A stretch of DNA of 64,000 nt from Saprospiraceae bacterium (GCA_016722285.1 JADKGI010000013.1:155306-219305), one strand, 5' to 3'; positions 1 to 10,302 are shown, counted from the stretch's first letter. Notes: generated by a model from the letters alone, not told the origin. A program made the numbers and translations.

Positions 1-1
1 T

Positions 2-555
2 GATCAATATCTTATGGAGAAGTTCCATTATCAATCCCTCGAAATTAAAAATGATGGATATGAGTATAAAAATTTAAATTTCAGGAAATTGTCTTTTGTG
101 AAGGCTATCAGGCGTTAAATAACCCCTTTTTTAAGGAAATTGGGTTGGCACCATCCAAGGGGGAAGTCTTAATTATCCGAATTCCTGGTGCTCCTTTTGT
201 TAAAATGTATAAGGATGGAGTATTCATTGTCCACCAAAAAGATGATCAGTATTGGGTTGGTTCCGGTTATGAATGGGATACATTGGATGACCAACCGACC
301 CCCAAACTTTATGAAGAATTGTATGAAGCAATTATGGTAATTTTAAATGTACCATTCGAAGTGATTGCCCATCAAGCAGGAATCAGACCCACCATGTTCA
401 ATCGACGCCCTGTATTTAAAGTCCATCCTGAACACCACCGCATGTATCTATTTAATGGCCTGGGTACAAAAGGAGCCAGTATCGCACCTTTTGCAGCCAA
501 ACAATTTGCCCGATATATTGTAAGTAAAAACCTTGAAGATCTTGTCTTGAAGTAA
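2..555 (+). CDS. FAD-dependent oxidoreductase (DAO family), C-terminal part, frameshifted
   Basis: This is the 3' end of a gene that begins before the window. The reading frame opens at base 2 and moves by one base near 70-82, in an A/T-rich run. The continuous protein then passes through EIVFCEGYQALNNPFF and KGEVLIIRIPG and ends with FNGLGTKGASIAPFAAKQF. The last segment matches the C-terminal FAD-binding strand of D-amino-acid/glycine-oxidase-like (DAO) flavoproteins. The N-terminal Rossmann GxGxxG lies outside the window, so the substrate cannot be named. A TTG at 145 could be misread as a start, but homologous sequence continues upstream of it. The shift is probably a sequencing error. 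Confidence 0.75.
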
Positions 556-631
556 TATTATTTATATTTCAGTAATAATCAGATACTTAAAAAAATGTTA
601 AATAATTTTATCAAGAATTATGATAAATTTC

Positions 632-662
632 TTGCATATGTCAATTTGAGTTTTCATCTTTG
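632..662 (+). promoter_or_regulatory. Bacteroidota-type promoter of nrdB-nrdA
   Basis: TTG at 632-634 is followed after 20 nt by CATCTTTG at 655-662. This matches the Bacteroidota -7 consensus TAnnTTTG except for its first base. Transcription would start near 670 and leave a leader of roughly 135 nt before nrdB. I found no clear NrdR-box palindrome here. Confidence 0.4.
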
Positions 663-804
663 CATCTCACATGAGAAAAGTAAATATATGTATTTATTTG
701 TATAGTATTTTACTATGAAATTATTTTTTACATATTATTATTATTCAGATGTGTTTTATTTTTGATAGGGTGTGCTTTTTTTTAAGCTTGAGAATCATTT
801 TTTT

Positions 805-1776
805 ATGAGTATTTTTGACAAGAGAATCAATTACAAACCATTTGAATATCCGGAAGTTTTAAAATTTACTTCAGCTATGAATAACTCCTTTTGGGTGCAT
901 TCAGAGGTTGATTTCACGGCAGATGTTCAGGATTTTCATTCACACCTGAGTGAAATAGACAGGCAGGCAGTAAAAAAAAGTTTACTGGCCATTGCGCAAA
1001 TTGAAGTAGCTGTAAAGTCTTTTTGGGGCAATTTATACCTTCACCTTCCTAAACCTGAATTTAACGGACTCGGCAGTACTTTTGCTGAATGTGAGTTCAG
1101 GCATTCTAAGCTTATTCAAGACTGCTGGAGGTATTGGGGCATAATGACGAATTTGAGCAGTTAATCAAGATACCGGTTATAAAAACTAATAGATTATCTA
1201 AATGGAGTTCTTTCCAAGAGCAAGTCAGAAGACAGGAAAGAATATGTCCTCTCTTTGATCCTTTTTACGATATTAATAGAAAATGTATCATTATTTAGCC
1301 AGTTTGCAATTATTTTATCCTTCACAAGGTTCAAAGGTGCCTTAAAAAATGTCAGCAATATCATAGCCTGGACCTCAGTTGACGAGCAACTTCATGCAAA
1401 TGCTGGAATTTATCTTGTCAACAAAATACAGGAAGAATTACCCGAAATTTTTGATGAAGAGACAATAGGTACCATAAATAGGGTAGTGAAGGAATCTTTG
1501 GAAATAGAAGAAGAAATCCTGAATTGGATTTTTGAAGATGGCGAAGTTGAAAATATTAAAAAGACAGATTTGCTCAATTTTATGAAATACAGAGTGGACG
1601 AAAGTCTTGAAAGAATTTCAATGAAGAAGTTGTATCATATCAGTGATGCACAATACAAACCCATGATGTGGTTTGAAGAAGAAGTGTTCGCAAATAGCCT
1701 CGATGATTTCTTTGCCAAAAGACCTGTCGAATATACCAAACATGATAAGAGCATCACTGCTGATGATCTCTTTTAG
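805..1776 (+). CDS. nrdB: Ribonucleoside-diphosphate reductase small (beta) subunit, class I, two frameshifts
   Basis: This subunit houses the di-iron/tyrosyl radical cofactor that activates NrdA, which reduces ribonucleotides to deoxyribonucleotides in the cytoplasm. The ATG at 805 gives MSIFDKRINYKPFEYP, the usual N-terminus of Bacteroidota NrdB. Visible ligand motifs are QIEVAVKSFWGNLY, ECEFRHS (E-x-x-x-R-H) followed by the radical-tyrosine segment AYSRLLEVLG, and later ENVSLFSQF and SVDEQLHANAG. The frame breaks twice: near 1107 one G of the expected HSEAY codons is missing, and at the A-run 1181-1185 one A is missing. Correcting both gives one protein of about 324 residues. It lies 32 bp upstream of nrdA, so the two form an operon. 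The breaks are most likely sequencing errors, since this is an essential gene. Confidence 0.93.
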
Positions 1777-1808
1777 TAAAATATCTAACCAAATCAAATA
1801 TCTGTAAA

Positions 1809-3459
1809 ATGGAAGAAAGACTCTGGTGGGTTAATGAAGAAAGCGAACAGGTATTAAATCGTGGTTACCTTCTCAAAGGTGAAACAATAGAAGGTGCTAT
1901 AGACAGGATAACATCTGCAGCTGCACAAAGACTTTATAAACCAGAATTAAAGCCTGCATTTACAGAAATGATAGAAAGAGGTTGGATGAGTTTAAGTTCG
2001 CCAATCTGGGCCAATATGGGAACGGAGCGGGGGCTTCCCATATCCTGTTTTAATGTTCACGTGCCCGATTCCGTTGAAGGGATCACCCACAAATTAGGGG
2101 AAGTAATCATGCAAACCAAGATCGGAGGTGGCACATCCGGTTATTTCGGAGAATTGAGAGAGCGCGGCAGCGCAGTCTCTGATAATGGCAAAAGCTCAGG
2201 TGCAGTCAGTTTTATGCGTCTTTTCGACACAGCGATGGATACCATATCACAAGGTGGTGTCAGGCGTGGTGCCTTTGCAGCGTATCTGGATATCGATCAT
2301 CCTGATATTGATGAGTTTCTGACCATTAAAAACATAGGTAGTCCGATTCAGAATCTGTTTTTTGGTGTTTGTGTAGCTGACTACTGGATGCAGGAAATGA
2401 TTGATGGAGATAGAAAGAAACGGGAAACTTGGGCAAAATTGCTGGAAAGCAGACAGCAAAAGGGACTTCCGTATATTTTCTTCTCTGATAATGTGAACAG
2501 AAACAAACCTCAGGTATATAAAGATCTGGGCATGACGATTTATGCCAGCAATCTGTGTTCTGAAATTGCATTGCCGTCCAACGCAGATGAATCTTTCATT
2601 TGCTGCTTGTCATCAATGAACCTTGAGTTATACGACGACTGGAAAGATACGGAAGCTGTGAAAATGGCCATTTATTTTCTGGACGCAGTATTACAGGAGT
2701 TTATAGCCAAAACTGAAGATAATCATTACCTCGCAGCCGCAAATAGATTTGCCAGGCGACACAGAGCACTAGGTTTGGGAGTTTTAGGCTGGCATTCATA
2801 CCTGCAAAGAAATATGATCCCTTTTGAAGGTTTGGAAGCTAAAATTCGCACTGCATCCATATTTAAAGATATCCATGAGAAGGCCGAGAAAGCAACGTGT
2901 GACCTTGCCCGGATCTATGGAGAGCCGGAAGTCTTGAAAGGGTATGGACGCAGGAATACTACATTGATGGCTATAGCGCCTACTACTTCATCATCGGCAA
3001 TCCTGGGCCAAACTTCACCTGGCATAGAACCCTTCAGCAGCAATTACTATAAAGCCGGATTATCTAAAGGTAACTTCATGCGTAAAAATAAATATCTCCG
3101 GCTATTGCTGTCAGAAAAAGGAATTGACAATGAAGATACCTGGAGAAGCATAATGCTTAATCATGGGAGCATCACGCATTTAGAAGAATTGACAGAAGAA
3201 GAAAAAAGCAGTGTTTAAGACATTTAAAGAATTGAGTCAAATAGAAATCATACAACATGCATCAATAAGGCAAAAATATATAGATCAGGCTCAAAGTCTT
3301 AAACTGAATATACCCGCCAGTCTTCCTGTCAAAAATGTCAATCAACTCATCATAGAGGCCTGGAAACTAGGTGTAAAAACACTGTATTACCAGCGCAGCC
3401 AAAGTGTCTCCAAGGAGTTGGTTGCCAATCTGGTAAATTGTGCCAGTTGTGAATCCTGA
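1809..3459 (+). CDS. nrdA: Ribonucleoside-diphosphate reductase large (alpha) subunit, class I, one frameshift
   Basis: This is the catalytic subunit of class I ribonucleotide reductase. Seen in order: SCFN carries the first redox cysteine, KIGGGTSGYFGELR is a substrate-site loop, and NLCSEI holds the Asn-x-Cys-x-Glu active site. CCLSSMNL carries the second redox cysteine, SNYYK is the tyrosine pair of the radical relay, and a C-terminal CASCES tail holds the shuttle cysteines. At about 550 residues it is a short form with no N-terminal ATP-cone, so the classical dATP activity switch appears to be missing. The frame shifts at the A-run 3201-3206 (one A too many), just before the last 80 residues. 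The CxxC tail in the second frame shows that both parts are one gene. Confidence 0.94.
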
Positions 3460-3529
3460 TAACAATTTTGTTTTTCTTTCCTTCTGAGTCCAAATGTGGC
3501 ACCACCTTTGGCATTATATTTGTATTTCC

Positions 3530-3703
3530 TTTCACAGATCATTTCTGATGATTGCCGTACCAATCTACCCGGATTAACAACAGATGGCAATCACTCTGTC
3601 TTCACCCCCATGAAGGTGGCAAAAGGATCCAATTCCCATGGACGTTTGTGCCCGGATATCTCACTTTTTGTTCATTTGAATAAATTGTTCCGGGCACTTT
3701 TTC
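3530..3703 (+). ncRNA. Candidate structured RNA downstream of nrdA
   Basis: This stretch is visibly richer in G+C than its flanks and holds several stem-loops in a row. TGATTGCC (3549-3556) pairs with GGCAATCA (3586-3593), and a nested AATC/GATT closes the loop TACCCG. CTTCA/TGAAG forms a small hairpin at 3600-3615. GTGCCCGGA (3648-3656) pairs perfectly with TCCGGGCAC (3689-3697), followed by five T. A good -7 element, TATATTTG, lies at 3515-3522, but I see no clear -33 element. A GGCACC at 3498-3503 could also pair with GGTGCC at 3723-3728, so the RNA may be longer. I do not recognise a known riboswitch, 6S, SRP or tmRNA signature. It could also simply be an elaborate nrdA 3' end. Confidence 0.4.
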
Positions 3704-3842
3704 AACCTTTTTTTCATAAGATGGTGCCTACTTGCGGATTTTATGGCCGTTTTTTTTAAAAATATGCAGAAATACTATGAAATTTAATTCGTTTTTTTTA
3801 GCACTGATATAATATTTCTTAATCAGATTAAATTACCAAATC

Positions 3843-3911
3843 ATGGAAATTATTAATCTAATCCTTATTGCATTAGGTGCAGTTGTTACTGAGGAATTAG
3901 AGGGCTTTTAA
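3843..3911 (+). CDS. Possible 22-residue hydrophobic peptide
   Basis: ATG at 3843 opens a 22-codon frame ending in TAA at 3909. Residues 4-15 (INLILIALGAVV) are strongly hydrophobic and are followed by an acidic tail TEELEGF, as in small membrane peptides. The frame sits in an otherwise geneless gap, 9 bp before a strong hairpin. No recognisable family or convincing promoter is visible. A frame this short can arise by chance, so this is a suggestion only. Confidence 0.2.
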   Translation: MEIINLILIALGAVVTEELEGF

Positions 3912-3920
3912 GGGCGCGTA

Positions 3921-3962
3921 AGCAATGAGGGTGGACCGCATTATTACGGCACCCTCATTGCT
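3921..3962. terminator. Strong inverted repeat between small ORF and minus-strand gene
   Basis: AGCAATGAGGGTG (3921-3933) pairs perfectly over 13 bp with CACCCTCATTGCT (3950-3962) around a 16-nt loop. The repeat ends 4 bp before the stop of the minus-strand gene that ends at 3967, so it probably forms that gene's 3' end. Neither strand shows a following T-run, so intrinsic termination is uncertain. Confidence 0.5.
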
Positions 3963-3966
3963 ATTA

Positions 3967-5404
3967 TTATCCGATCATCTCTTCAACCTTTTCCAGCAGC
4001 CAGGGTTTGGACACCACGCCTTTGGTATTTTCGATTTCTTCTTTGAGTTTTTGCACTTTGGCTTTATCCTTTGCATTTATCTTGGTGAGGGCTGACGAGA
4101 ATTTAATCAAATTTAGGTATGTATCTTTTCTATCTTTTGTTAGTGATTTTTCACGTCTGATATACATTTTGAATGCCTGCAAATGGGACTCCAAGCATCA
4201 AATTCATCCAACTCATAATAAGATGCTATCTGTAACGCCTTAGTTCCCAATGTGTACCAAACATCATCATAGCTTACCTTATTGAGATGATCCAGCACTT
4301 TACCAAAATTTTTTCTATAAAATTCCAACCTGGCCAGACTGAATTCAACCGCATTGTCTTTGTACTTGGGATCCAGATATTGGGAGTACTCATAGATAAA
4401 ATTTTCTGCCCAGTCAAATTCATTGACTCGCAAAGCAAAAAATATGACATTTCTAAAATCAGTTTGAGATATTATGCCTCCAATTAATAAATTGTCATTT
4501 TCAATGGTTTCTTTATAAATAAAAAATGTTTCTTTTTGAAAAGTAAAATCACCTTTGTTCACTTTATTAACGCAATAGCTAATTGCTGTGGCATATATCT
4601 CCTTTTGTTCATCTTCGGGAAATAGATGGATATATTTTTGAATTAATTCTTTAAGCTTAAAATAATTGGATGCATTATTTTCATCCGCATAAGTCGATTG
4701 CATGGTATTATACATCATAATAGAGGATATTATTATAAGGTTCTAATTTTTGATAAATGAAGGACTAATTCCATATTATCCATAACAATATCTAATTTAT
4801 ACATTTTTTTCCAGGTTAGTAAAGTGCAATACAGTCTAAGTTTTTCGGCTACATAAAACACATCTAAATTAGTAGAAATATTCTGTATGTTAATTTCTGT
4901 ATTAATTTCGAATTTTTCATTCTTTTTTTCATTTTCGGATTTGAGACTAAAAATGTTTTTCTCGATCTGGTATTTATTCAGGTAAAACTCAGATGACTGA
5001 TTGAGTTCCTGACGGTCCAAACGTGCGATATCACCCAAAATACCATTATACAACTTATTTAGATTTCGTCTGCCTGCCCCGGCCAGTTTATGGCAAGCCC
5101 TCAGGCTCCGCATAGTCCTGTATTCTTCTTCTGCTATAAAATCCTCAAGGAGCGTAACCAAATCAGAACTCAGCTTAAGAAATCTTTGATTATTGTATGC
5201 TTCTCCGGAATAAAGCTGACTCCATATCCCTTCATTTGTCAGTAATTCGGTTTGATCCGTTTTAATAAATTCCTCGAGTATGTTATAATATTCCGTCAGG
5301 GATTTATTGACATTGAAATACGGCGAATGCAAAAATTTATTAAAACTATTTAATTCGTATTTGCTCAATCCTGTCAGAGCAGATAATATTTTATTTTCTT
5401 TCAT
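3967..5404 (-). CDS. Uncharacterised helical protein, two frameshifts
   Basis: Three overlapping minus-strand pieces read as one protein of about 479 residues starting MKENKILSALTGLSKYELN. The frame shifts near 4748 and again near 4180-4195. The sequence is almost all helix-forming (leucine, lysine, glutamate, tyrosine), with repeated patterns of about 35 residues resembling TPR-like helical pairs. There is no signal peptide or membrane segment, so it is probably cytoplasmic. I do not recognise a named family. The opening SALTGLSKYELNSFNKFLHSP resembles a group of conserved hypothetical proteins I associate with Saprospiraceae (recollection, not a search). It stands alone, between a hairpin and a 535-bp gap. 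Confidence 0.7.
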
Positions 5405-5939
5405 ATGAGTATAATTCAGACAATAAAGTTAAAGATTTTAATGATGTCAATTGGAAAATAATTAAAGATTTAAAATATAATTTGGCAAATTTCGGGTTTT
5501 GATTGTCAGAGTCCTTACGTTAATATTATATTTGAATGATTTTATTTTGTCAAAACCACAACTGAAATTGTATTATTGGGCTTCAGGGTAACAAGATACG
5601 GACTAATTTCATTTAACAACACTTCGGCCGCAAAGGAGAAGATATGAGTTAAAATATTGCATTAGTTTTATTGCTAATATTTTTTATTCTCTTATATAAC
5701 ACTTACACCTTATGATAATACAATATATGTATTCTACTTTTTGGAAATTATATATTGATATTTCATTATGCGTTTATTATTGAAAATCATTAATATAAGT
5801 AACTAATTTTGAATGTAATAAGAAATTAAACAATTATTATAATAAAAATATTAATATATTTTGTTGTTTAGTAAATAATTAATTAGTTTTGTGGTTGAAT
5901 TTATAACCAAAATCAGGGATTGTCTCCCTAAGACGAACC
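5405..5939. other. Intergenic gap with a promoter at its right end
   Basis: This very AT-rich gap separates the divergent genes starting at 5404 (minus) and 5940 (plus). I see no open frame with protein-like composition. The only recognisable element is the promoter at 5860-5891. Confidence 0.6.
5860..5891 (+). promoter_or_regulatory. Consensus Bacteroidota promoter of the dockerin-like T9SS gene
   Basis: TTTG at 5860-5863, a 20-nt spacer, and TAGTTTTG at 5884-5891 match both halves of the Bacteroidota sigma-A promoter (TTTG ... TAnnTTTG). The ATG follows 48 bp downstream. Confidence 0.65.
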
Positions 5940-8420
5940 ATGAAGAACTTAATCCATTACTTAACACTTTTGCTTGTGCTCGCGAACACCCCTTTCGCCA
6001 TCAGTCAGATCAATGATGCTGAAAAGAATGTGGTCATAGTTTCAGGACTGGAACATATTGATCAGATATCTTCCAGATTTCAGCCTTCTATCTCTCTGGT
6101 TGAAAATTGCTTTGTAAACATCACATCTACGGGAAATCAGACTTATAAAGTCACTATCAGCCCGAAACAATCTAATACAAACTATGCCGGAAGCGCTAAA
6201 GCTATCATTCAATATACGGATGGCTTACCTCCGAAACCAAGATATATTAGCTACAATGTATCGTTTGTAGCTTCAAAAATTACTACACAGCCGGATTTTG
6301 TAACCCTTACCTCTGACAATGAAGTCAAAGTAAGCCCATTACAAAATGACAACACAACCAGCTCAGGATTGAAATTAAACGGGATCGGAGTGGCTCAGGG
6401 TGGTGAGGCACGAATTTCAAACAACGATGTATTTTATACACCAAATGCCGGTCCTGACAATGGTTATGTGTTGTATGGAGTCAAAGACAATAAAGGAAGT
6501 TCATCAAACGGAATGATTTATTTTGTCAAAGAAAAAAAGTCATTCAGTGCAATAGATACAATAAAATTTAGTTTGCTCAATACCCAATCCAAACTAATCT
6601 TTTTGCCTGCTTCAGGTTTTAATCCGGTTACTACCCCAACAAAAGGTCAAATCTCAAAATTGCATGCACTGGCATTTAACTATACACCAACAAAAGGAAG
6701 CTCAGGTAATGACATTTTCAGTTTTACCGATGGAACTGGTAATAAAAGAATCGTTGTTGTTCAGCTTATCAGCAAAGTACAGAATACAACAAGCGTCAGG
6801 GACGACAAAGTTTACACCCCCAAAAATACAGCGATTACTTTTGATGTTTTCTCAAATGATCTGAGTTCCAATTTCCCGATTTCAGCTTTTTCAAGTGGGC
6901 TTACAAAATTATCGGGTGGTAAGTTTACATATATTCCGCCACCGGGGTTTTCAGGAATTAAAAACTTTACCTATACCGTCAATTATGGATATTACACATC
7001 CACTGGTAAGATTACTATTACTGTCGGAAATTATGCTCCGCAAACTACGCTGGACTACAATTTTAATACACTAAAAAATAACGTTTTAGCAATAACATAT
7101 GATGTTCCTGTGACCGGGTATAGCTTCAAAGTATTAAACCAGCCTCATTATGGTGGTGTTGAGATTTTTGATCAGAATACCACCATTAGGGATGACTGTA
7201 ATGATATCAGATCCAAAGCGACATTGATTTACTCTCCCGACAATAATTATTACGGTGCCGATTCTTTTGATCTTGAATACTGCATAGACAACAATCCATG
7301 TATTGTCTATAAAATTTATATAAAAATTCATGATCACAACCTTAAAGCTTGTCCGTGTCAGGGAGCCGATTGTGTATGGCAGGGTGATATGAATGGTGAT
7401 GGCAGGGTATCTGTTTCAGATTTGCTTTCATTGGGTCGGTTTATCGGTCTGAGTGGCAGCGGTAGGCAGGATATATTACTTCCATATCCTGGAGGCCAAC
7501 GTTCTGATGACTGGCAATACAGTCAACCGAACGGCCTTAATATAAAACATATTGATAGCAACGGAGACGGTATTCTTTCAATTGAAGACACAATGGCAAT
7601 TGCTCAGAATTATGGCTCGGTTCACAGCTTTGTTCCGGATGAAGTCCTGGCCATCAAGGATTATAATTTTGAATTGATCCCAAATGCAACCCGGCTTGAT
7701 TCCGGTGACCTTTTGGTACTGGATGTTGTCATAGGCAGTCAGAGCCGACCGGTAGTAGATATGTTTGGTTTGGCTTTTGGTCTCAATTTTTCACCATCTC
7801 TATTTGCCCGGGGTACGCTAAATGGTTATTTTTATAAAGACAGTTGGTTTACCGGAGACGGGCCATCACTACAGATGGTGAAACAACCCCAAGAAGGCAT
7901 TTTACATGCCGGGGTAGTTAAAGCGGGTGCAGTGGTTACAGATGAAGCAGATGGCTTTAAGCCTACAGGTGCAAGTGGTAACGGAATCATTGGAAAGATT
8001 TATGCTGTTGTAACTGATGAAGCAGATGGCTTCAGATCTAATGCCCGAACGATCACCAGACGAATATCTACTGAAGGTATAGAAATAGAAGATATTGATG
8101 GCGAAAAATTCAAAGTTCCGGATGCATTTATAGATATAGATATTAATTTGGATAAGAAAGTACCTGTACCTACAGAAGATAAGTTGATTGTATATCCCAA
8201 TCCTGCAAAAGAAGCAGTACAGCTTCATTTCAATGGTAAAAATATAATTAAGGGATACAAAATGTATGATGCTATGGGGTCCATCGTGGGAGCTGTGTCA
8301 GAATTAAATCAACAGAAAGTAAGTGTCAATACATCAGAATTACCATCAGGTATTTATGTAGTGCAGGTAGTGACAACGCAGGGTACGATCAGTAAAAAAA
8401 TAAAAATACTGAATAAATAG
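5940..8420 (+). CDS. Secreted multidomain protein with cohesin-like and dockerin-like segments and T9SS sorting domain
   Basis: The 826-residue protein begins with a signal peptide (MKNLIHYLTLLLVLANTPFA, cleavage near residue 22). Residues about 25-470 form beta-rich repeats resembling Ig/cadherin-like domains (phrases such as TYTVNY and FTDGTGNKR). Residues about 475-565 hold two calcium-loop EF-hand-like motifs, DMNGDGRVSVSDLL and DSNGDGILSIEDTM, as in type I dockerins. Residues about 580-700 (VDMFGLAFGLNFSPSLF) resemble a cohesin fold. The end, from KLIVYPNPAKEAV, is a T9SS type A sorting domain with the usual YPNP and final lysine. It is predicted to be exported through the outer membrane and kept at the cell surface or released. 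A 10-residue phrase AVVTDEADGF occurs twice, 25 residues apart. The ligand is unknown. Confidence 0.88.
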   Translation: MKNLIHYLTLLLVLANTPFAISQINDAEKNVVIVSGLEHIDQISSRFQPSISLVENCFVNITSTGNQTYKVTISPKQSNTNYAGSAKAIIQYTDGLPPKPRYISYNVSFVASKITTQPDFVTLTSDNEVKVSPLQNDNTTSSGLKLNGIGVAQGGEARISNNDVFYTPNAGPDNGYVLYGVKDNKGSSSNGMIYFVKEKKSFSAIDTIKFSLLNTQSKLIFLPASGFNPVTTPTKGQISKLHALAFNYTPTKGSSGNDIFSFTDGTGNKRIVVVQLISKVQNTTSVRDDKVYTPKNTAITFDVFSNDLSSNFPISAFSSGLTKLSGGKFTYIPPPGFSGIKNFTYTVNYGYYTSTGKITITVGNYAPQTTLDYNFNTLKNNVLAITYDVPVTGYSFKVLNQPHYGGVEIFDQNTTIRDDCNDIRSKATLIYSPDNNYYGADSFDLEYCIDNNPCIVYKIYIKIHDHNLKACPCQGADCVWQGDMNGDGRVSVSDLLSLGRFIGLSGSGRQDILLPYPGGQRSDDWQYSQPNGLNIKHIDSNGDGILSIEDTMAIAQNYGSVHSFVPDEVLAIKDYNFELIPNATRLDSGDLLVLDVVIGSQSRPVVDMFGLAFGLNFSPSLFARGTLNGYFYKDSWFTGDGPSLQMVKQPQEGILHAGVVKAGAVVTDEADGFKPTGASGNGIIGKIYAVVTDEADGFRSNARTITRRISTEGIEIEDIDGEKFKVPDAFIDIDINLDKKVPVPTEDKLIVYPNPAKEAVQLHFNGKNIIKGYKMYDAMGSIVGAVSELNQQKVSVNTSELPSGIYVVQVVTTQGTISKKIKILNK

Positions 8421-8444
8421 GTAGATAGAGTATAGAAGATAAAT

Positions 8445-8478
8445 AAAAAGCCAGCCATTTAATTGTGGCTGGCTTTTT
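8445..8478. terminator. Intrinsic terminator after the dockerin-like gene
   Basis: AAAAAGCCAGCCA (8445-8457) pairs perfectly with TGGCTGGCTTTTT (8466-8478) around an 8-nt loop. The T-run completes a classic terminator for the plus-strand gene ending 25 bp upstream. Confidence 0.88.
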
Positions 8479-8639
8479 GATTTTTAACTATCTACTGCTC
8501 AGCAAATAAATATCAAAAACTAAACAAATTCTTTTATAATAAATATTTTGGTAATATCTGTATGAAATAATGTATCTTTAATATAATTTTAAGTCTATAT
8601 CCTGTAGGAACTGCGTTTTTAAACAAAATATCTATTAAA

Positions 8640-10098
8640 ATGAATATTCAAAAATCTATAATGGTATGGGTGGCATTATTATTATTTGCCTCCTGCTCAC
8701 GTAATCCAGTGACTGGTAAAAAGGAGTTGATGCTTATGTCTGAAGGTCAGGAATTAGCCCTTGGTAAAGAATCGGATCCGTCTATAGTAGCCGAGTATGG
8801 CCTATACAATAACCCATCTTTGCAGGCATTTATTAATGAAAAAGGAAAGGAGATGGCTGCTATTTCGCATAGACCAAATCTTCCTTATGATTTTAAAATC
8901 CTTGATTCTCCGGTGGTAAATGCATTTGCTGTGCCAGGCGGTTATGTGTATTTTACCAGAGGTATCATGGGGCATTTCAATAATGAAGCCGAGTTTGCAG
9001 GCGTATTAGGGCATGAAATCGGGCATATCGCTGCTAAGCATTCAGCAAAACAATATAGCCAGCAAATGATAACTCAGGTTTTGTTTATCGGTGGGCTTTT
9101 GGTTTCAAAGGACTTTAGAAATTTTGCAGACGTGGCCCAACAGGGGATTGGTCTTCTTTTCTTGAAATTCAGCAGAGATCATGAAACTGAATCAGATAAA
9201 CTTGGCGTAGAGTATAGTTCAAAAGTCGGGTATGATGCGCACCAAATGGCAGGCTTCTTTAAAACCTTGAAGAGATTGAGTGGTGAAGATGGCAATGTAC
9301 CTACTTTCTTATCCACACATCCAGACCCGGGAGACAGATATGTGAATGTAAATCAACTTGCCACAGAAGCGCAAAAAACTATGGATCCATCCACACTTAA
9401 GGTGAACAGAAACAATTATCTGCGAATGATAGATGGGATCATTTATGGTGAAGATCCAAAGCAGGGTTATGTAGAAAATAATGTATTTTATCATCCTGAA
9501 TTAAAATTTCAGTTTAATGTACCTGCTACCTGGAAGACATTAAATTCTCCATCTCAGCTTCAAATGGCTCCAGCTGACGGTAAAGCACTGATGGTAATGG
9601 AACTTGCTGAAGGATCAGATCTCAATGCTGCAAAAACAAAAGTTATCCAGGACAATAAACTTACAGTACTTGAATCCACCAATATAAATGTAAACGGCCT
9701 TCCAGCCATCGCCTTACTATCAGATATTGTTCCTGGAGCAGGTTCAAGGGCAGGTAGCGGATCCACCACTAAAAGTACTTACATATCTGATACTATACAA
9801 TAACCTGATATACAAGTTCCACGGGTTAAGTGCAACAGCGGATTTTAATAATTACTTTTCTAACTTTCAGTCAACGATGAGAAGTTTTAGAGCCTTGACT
9901 GACCAATCAAAAATAGATAAACAACCCACATTGATCAAGATAGTGGAATCAGGAAAAAATGCCACACTTCAGCAATTACTTAGTGATAATAATATGCCAC
10001 AAAGCAAGATGAATGAGCTTTCGATATTGAACGGTATGGAATTAGATGCTATGGTTGAGAGAGGTACTTTGTTTAAAGTATTTGCCGGCCAGTACTGA
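8640..10098 (+). CDS. M48 family zinc metalloprotease, lipoprotein, one frameshift
   Basis: This resembles the BepA/YfgC type of periplasmic M48 peptidase. A lipoprotein signal ends in LLFASC with Cys19, and SRNPVTGKKEL after it is the typical start of these lipoproteins. The zinc motif HEIGH is at residues 125-129, and the third ligand is in ETESDKLG about 60 residues later. After the peptidase comes a roughly 150-residue C-terminal domain. The frame moves by one base near 9765-9772, and the second frame continues with KFHGLSATADFNNYFSNF to the stop at 10098. The full product is about 485 residues. A plausible promoter (TTTG 8547-8550, TATCTTTA 8573-8580) precedes it. A role in outer-membrane protein quality control is inferred from the family. 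Confidence 0.88.
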
Positions 10099-10138
10099 TC
10101 TGGGATTGAAAAAAGTATAAAATTTAATTCTAAAAAAC

Positions 10139-10170
10139 TTGTAAAAGTGCTGCTTTAGTGATTATCTTTG
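10139..10170 (+). promoter_or_regulatory. Promoter of the tRNA-Gly/tRNA-Leu pair
   Basis: TTG (10139-10141), a 21-nt spacer and TATCTTTG (10163-10170) match the Bacteroidota consensus exactly at the -7 element. The following GCGTCGCTTTT is a GC-rich discriminator resembling the one in front of the tRNA-Ser gene at 20982. Confidence 0.7.
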
Positions 10171-10202
10171 CGTCGCTTTTGGAAAAGTCCAAGATAAATA
10201 AT

Positions 10203-10278
<76 letters not shown>

Positions 10279-10302
10279 CATATTAACAAAATCATGTCTA
10301 TA

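Noticed and set aside
3496..3759. Open frame of 87 codons (MAPPLAL...) downstream of nrdA
   Set aside because: The composition is not protein-like and it overlaps the stem-loops and T-run. A structured RNA explains the region better.
9309..9319. Perfect DnaA box TTATCCACA
   Set aside because: It is a single copy inside the M48 protease coding region with no companions, so it is expected by chance.
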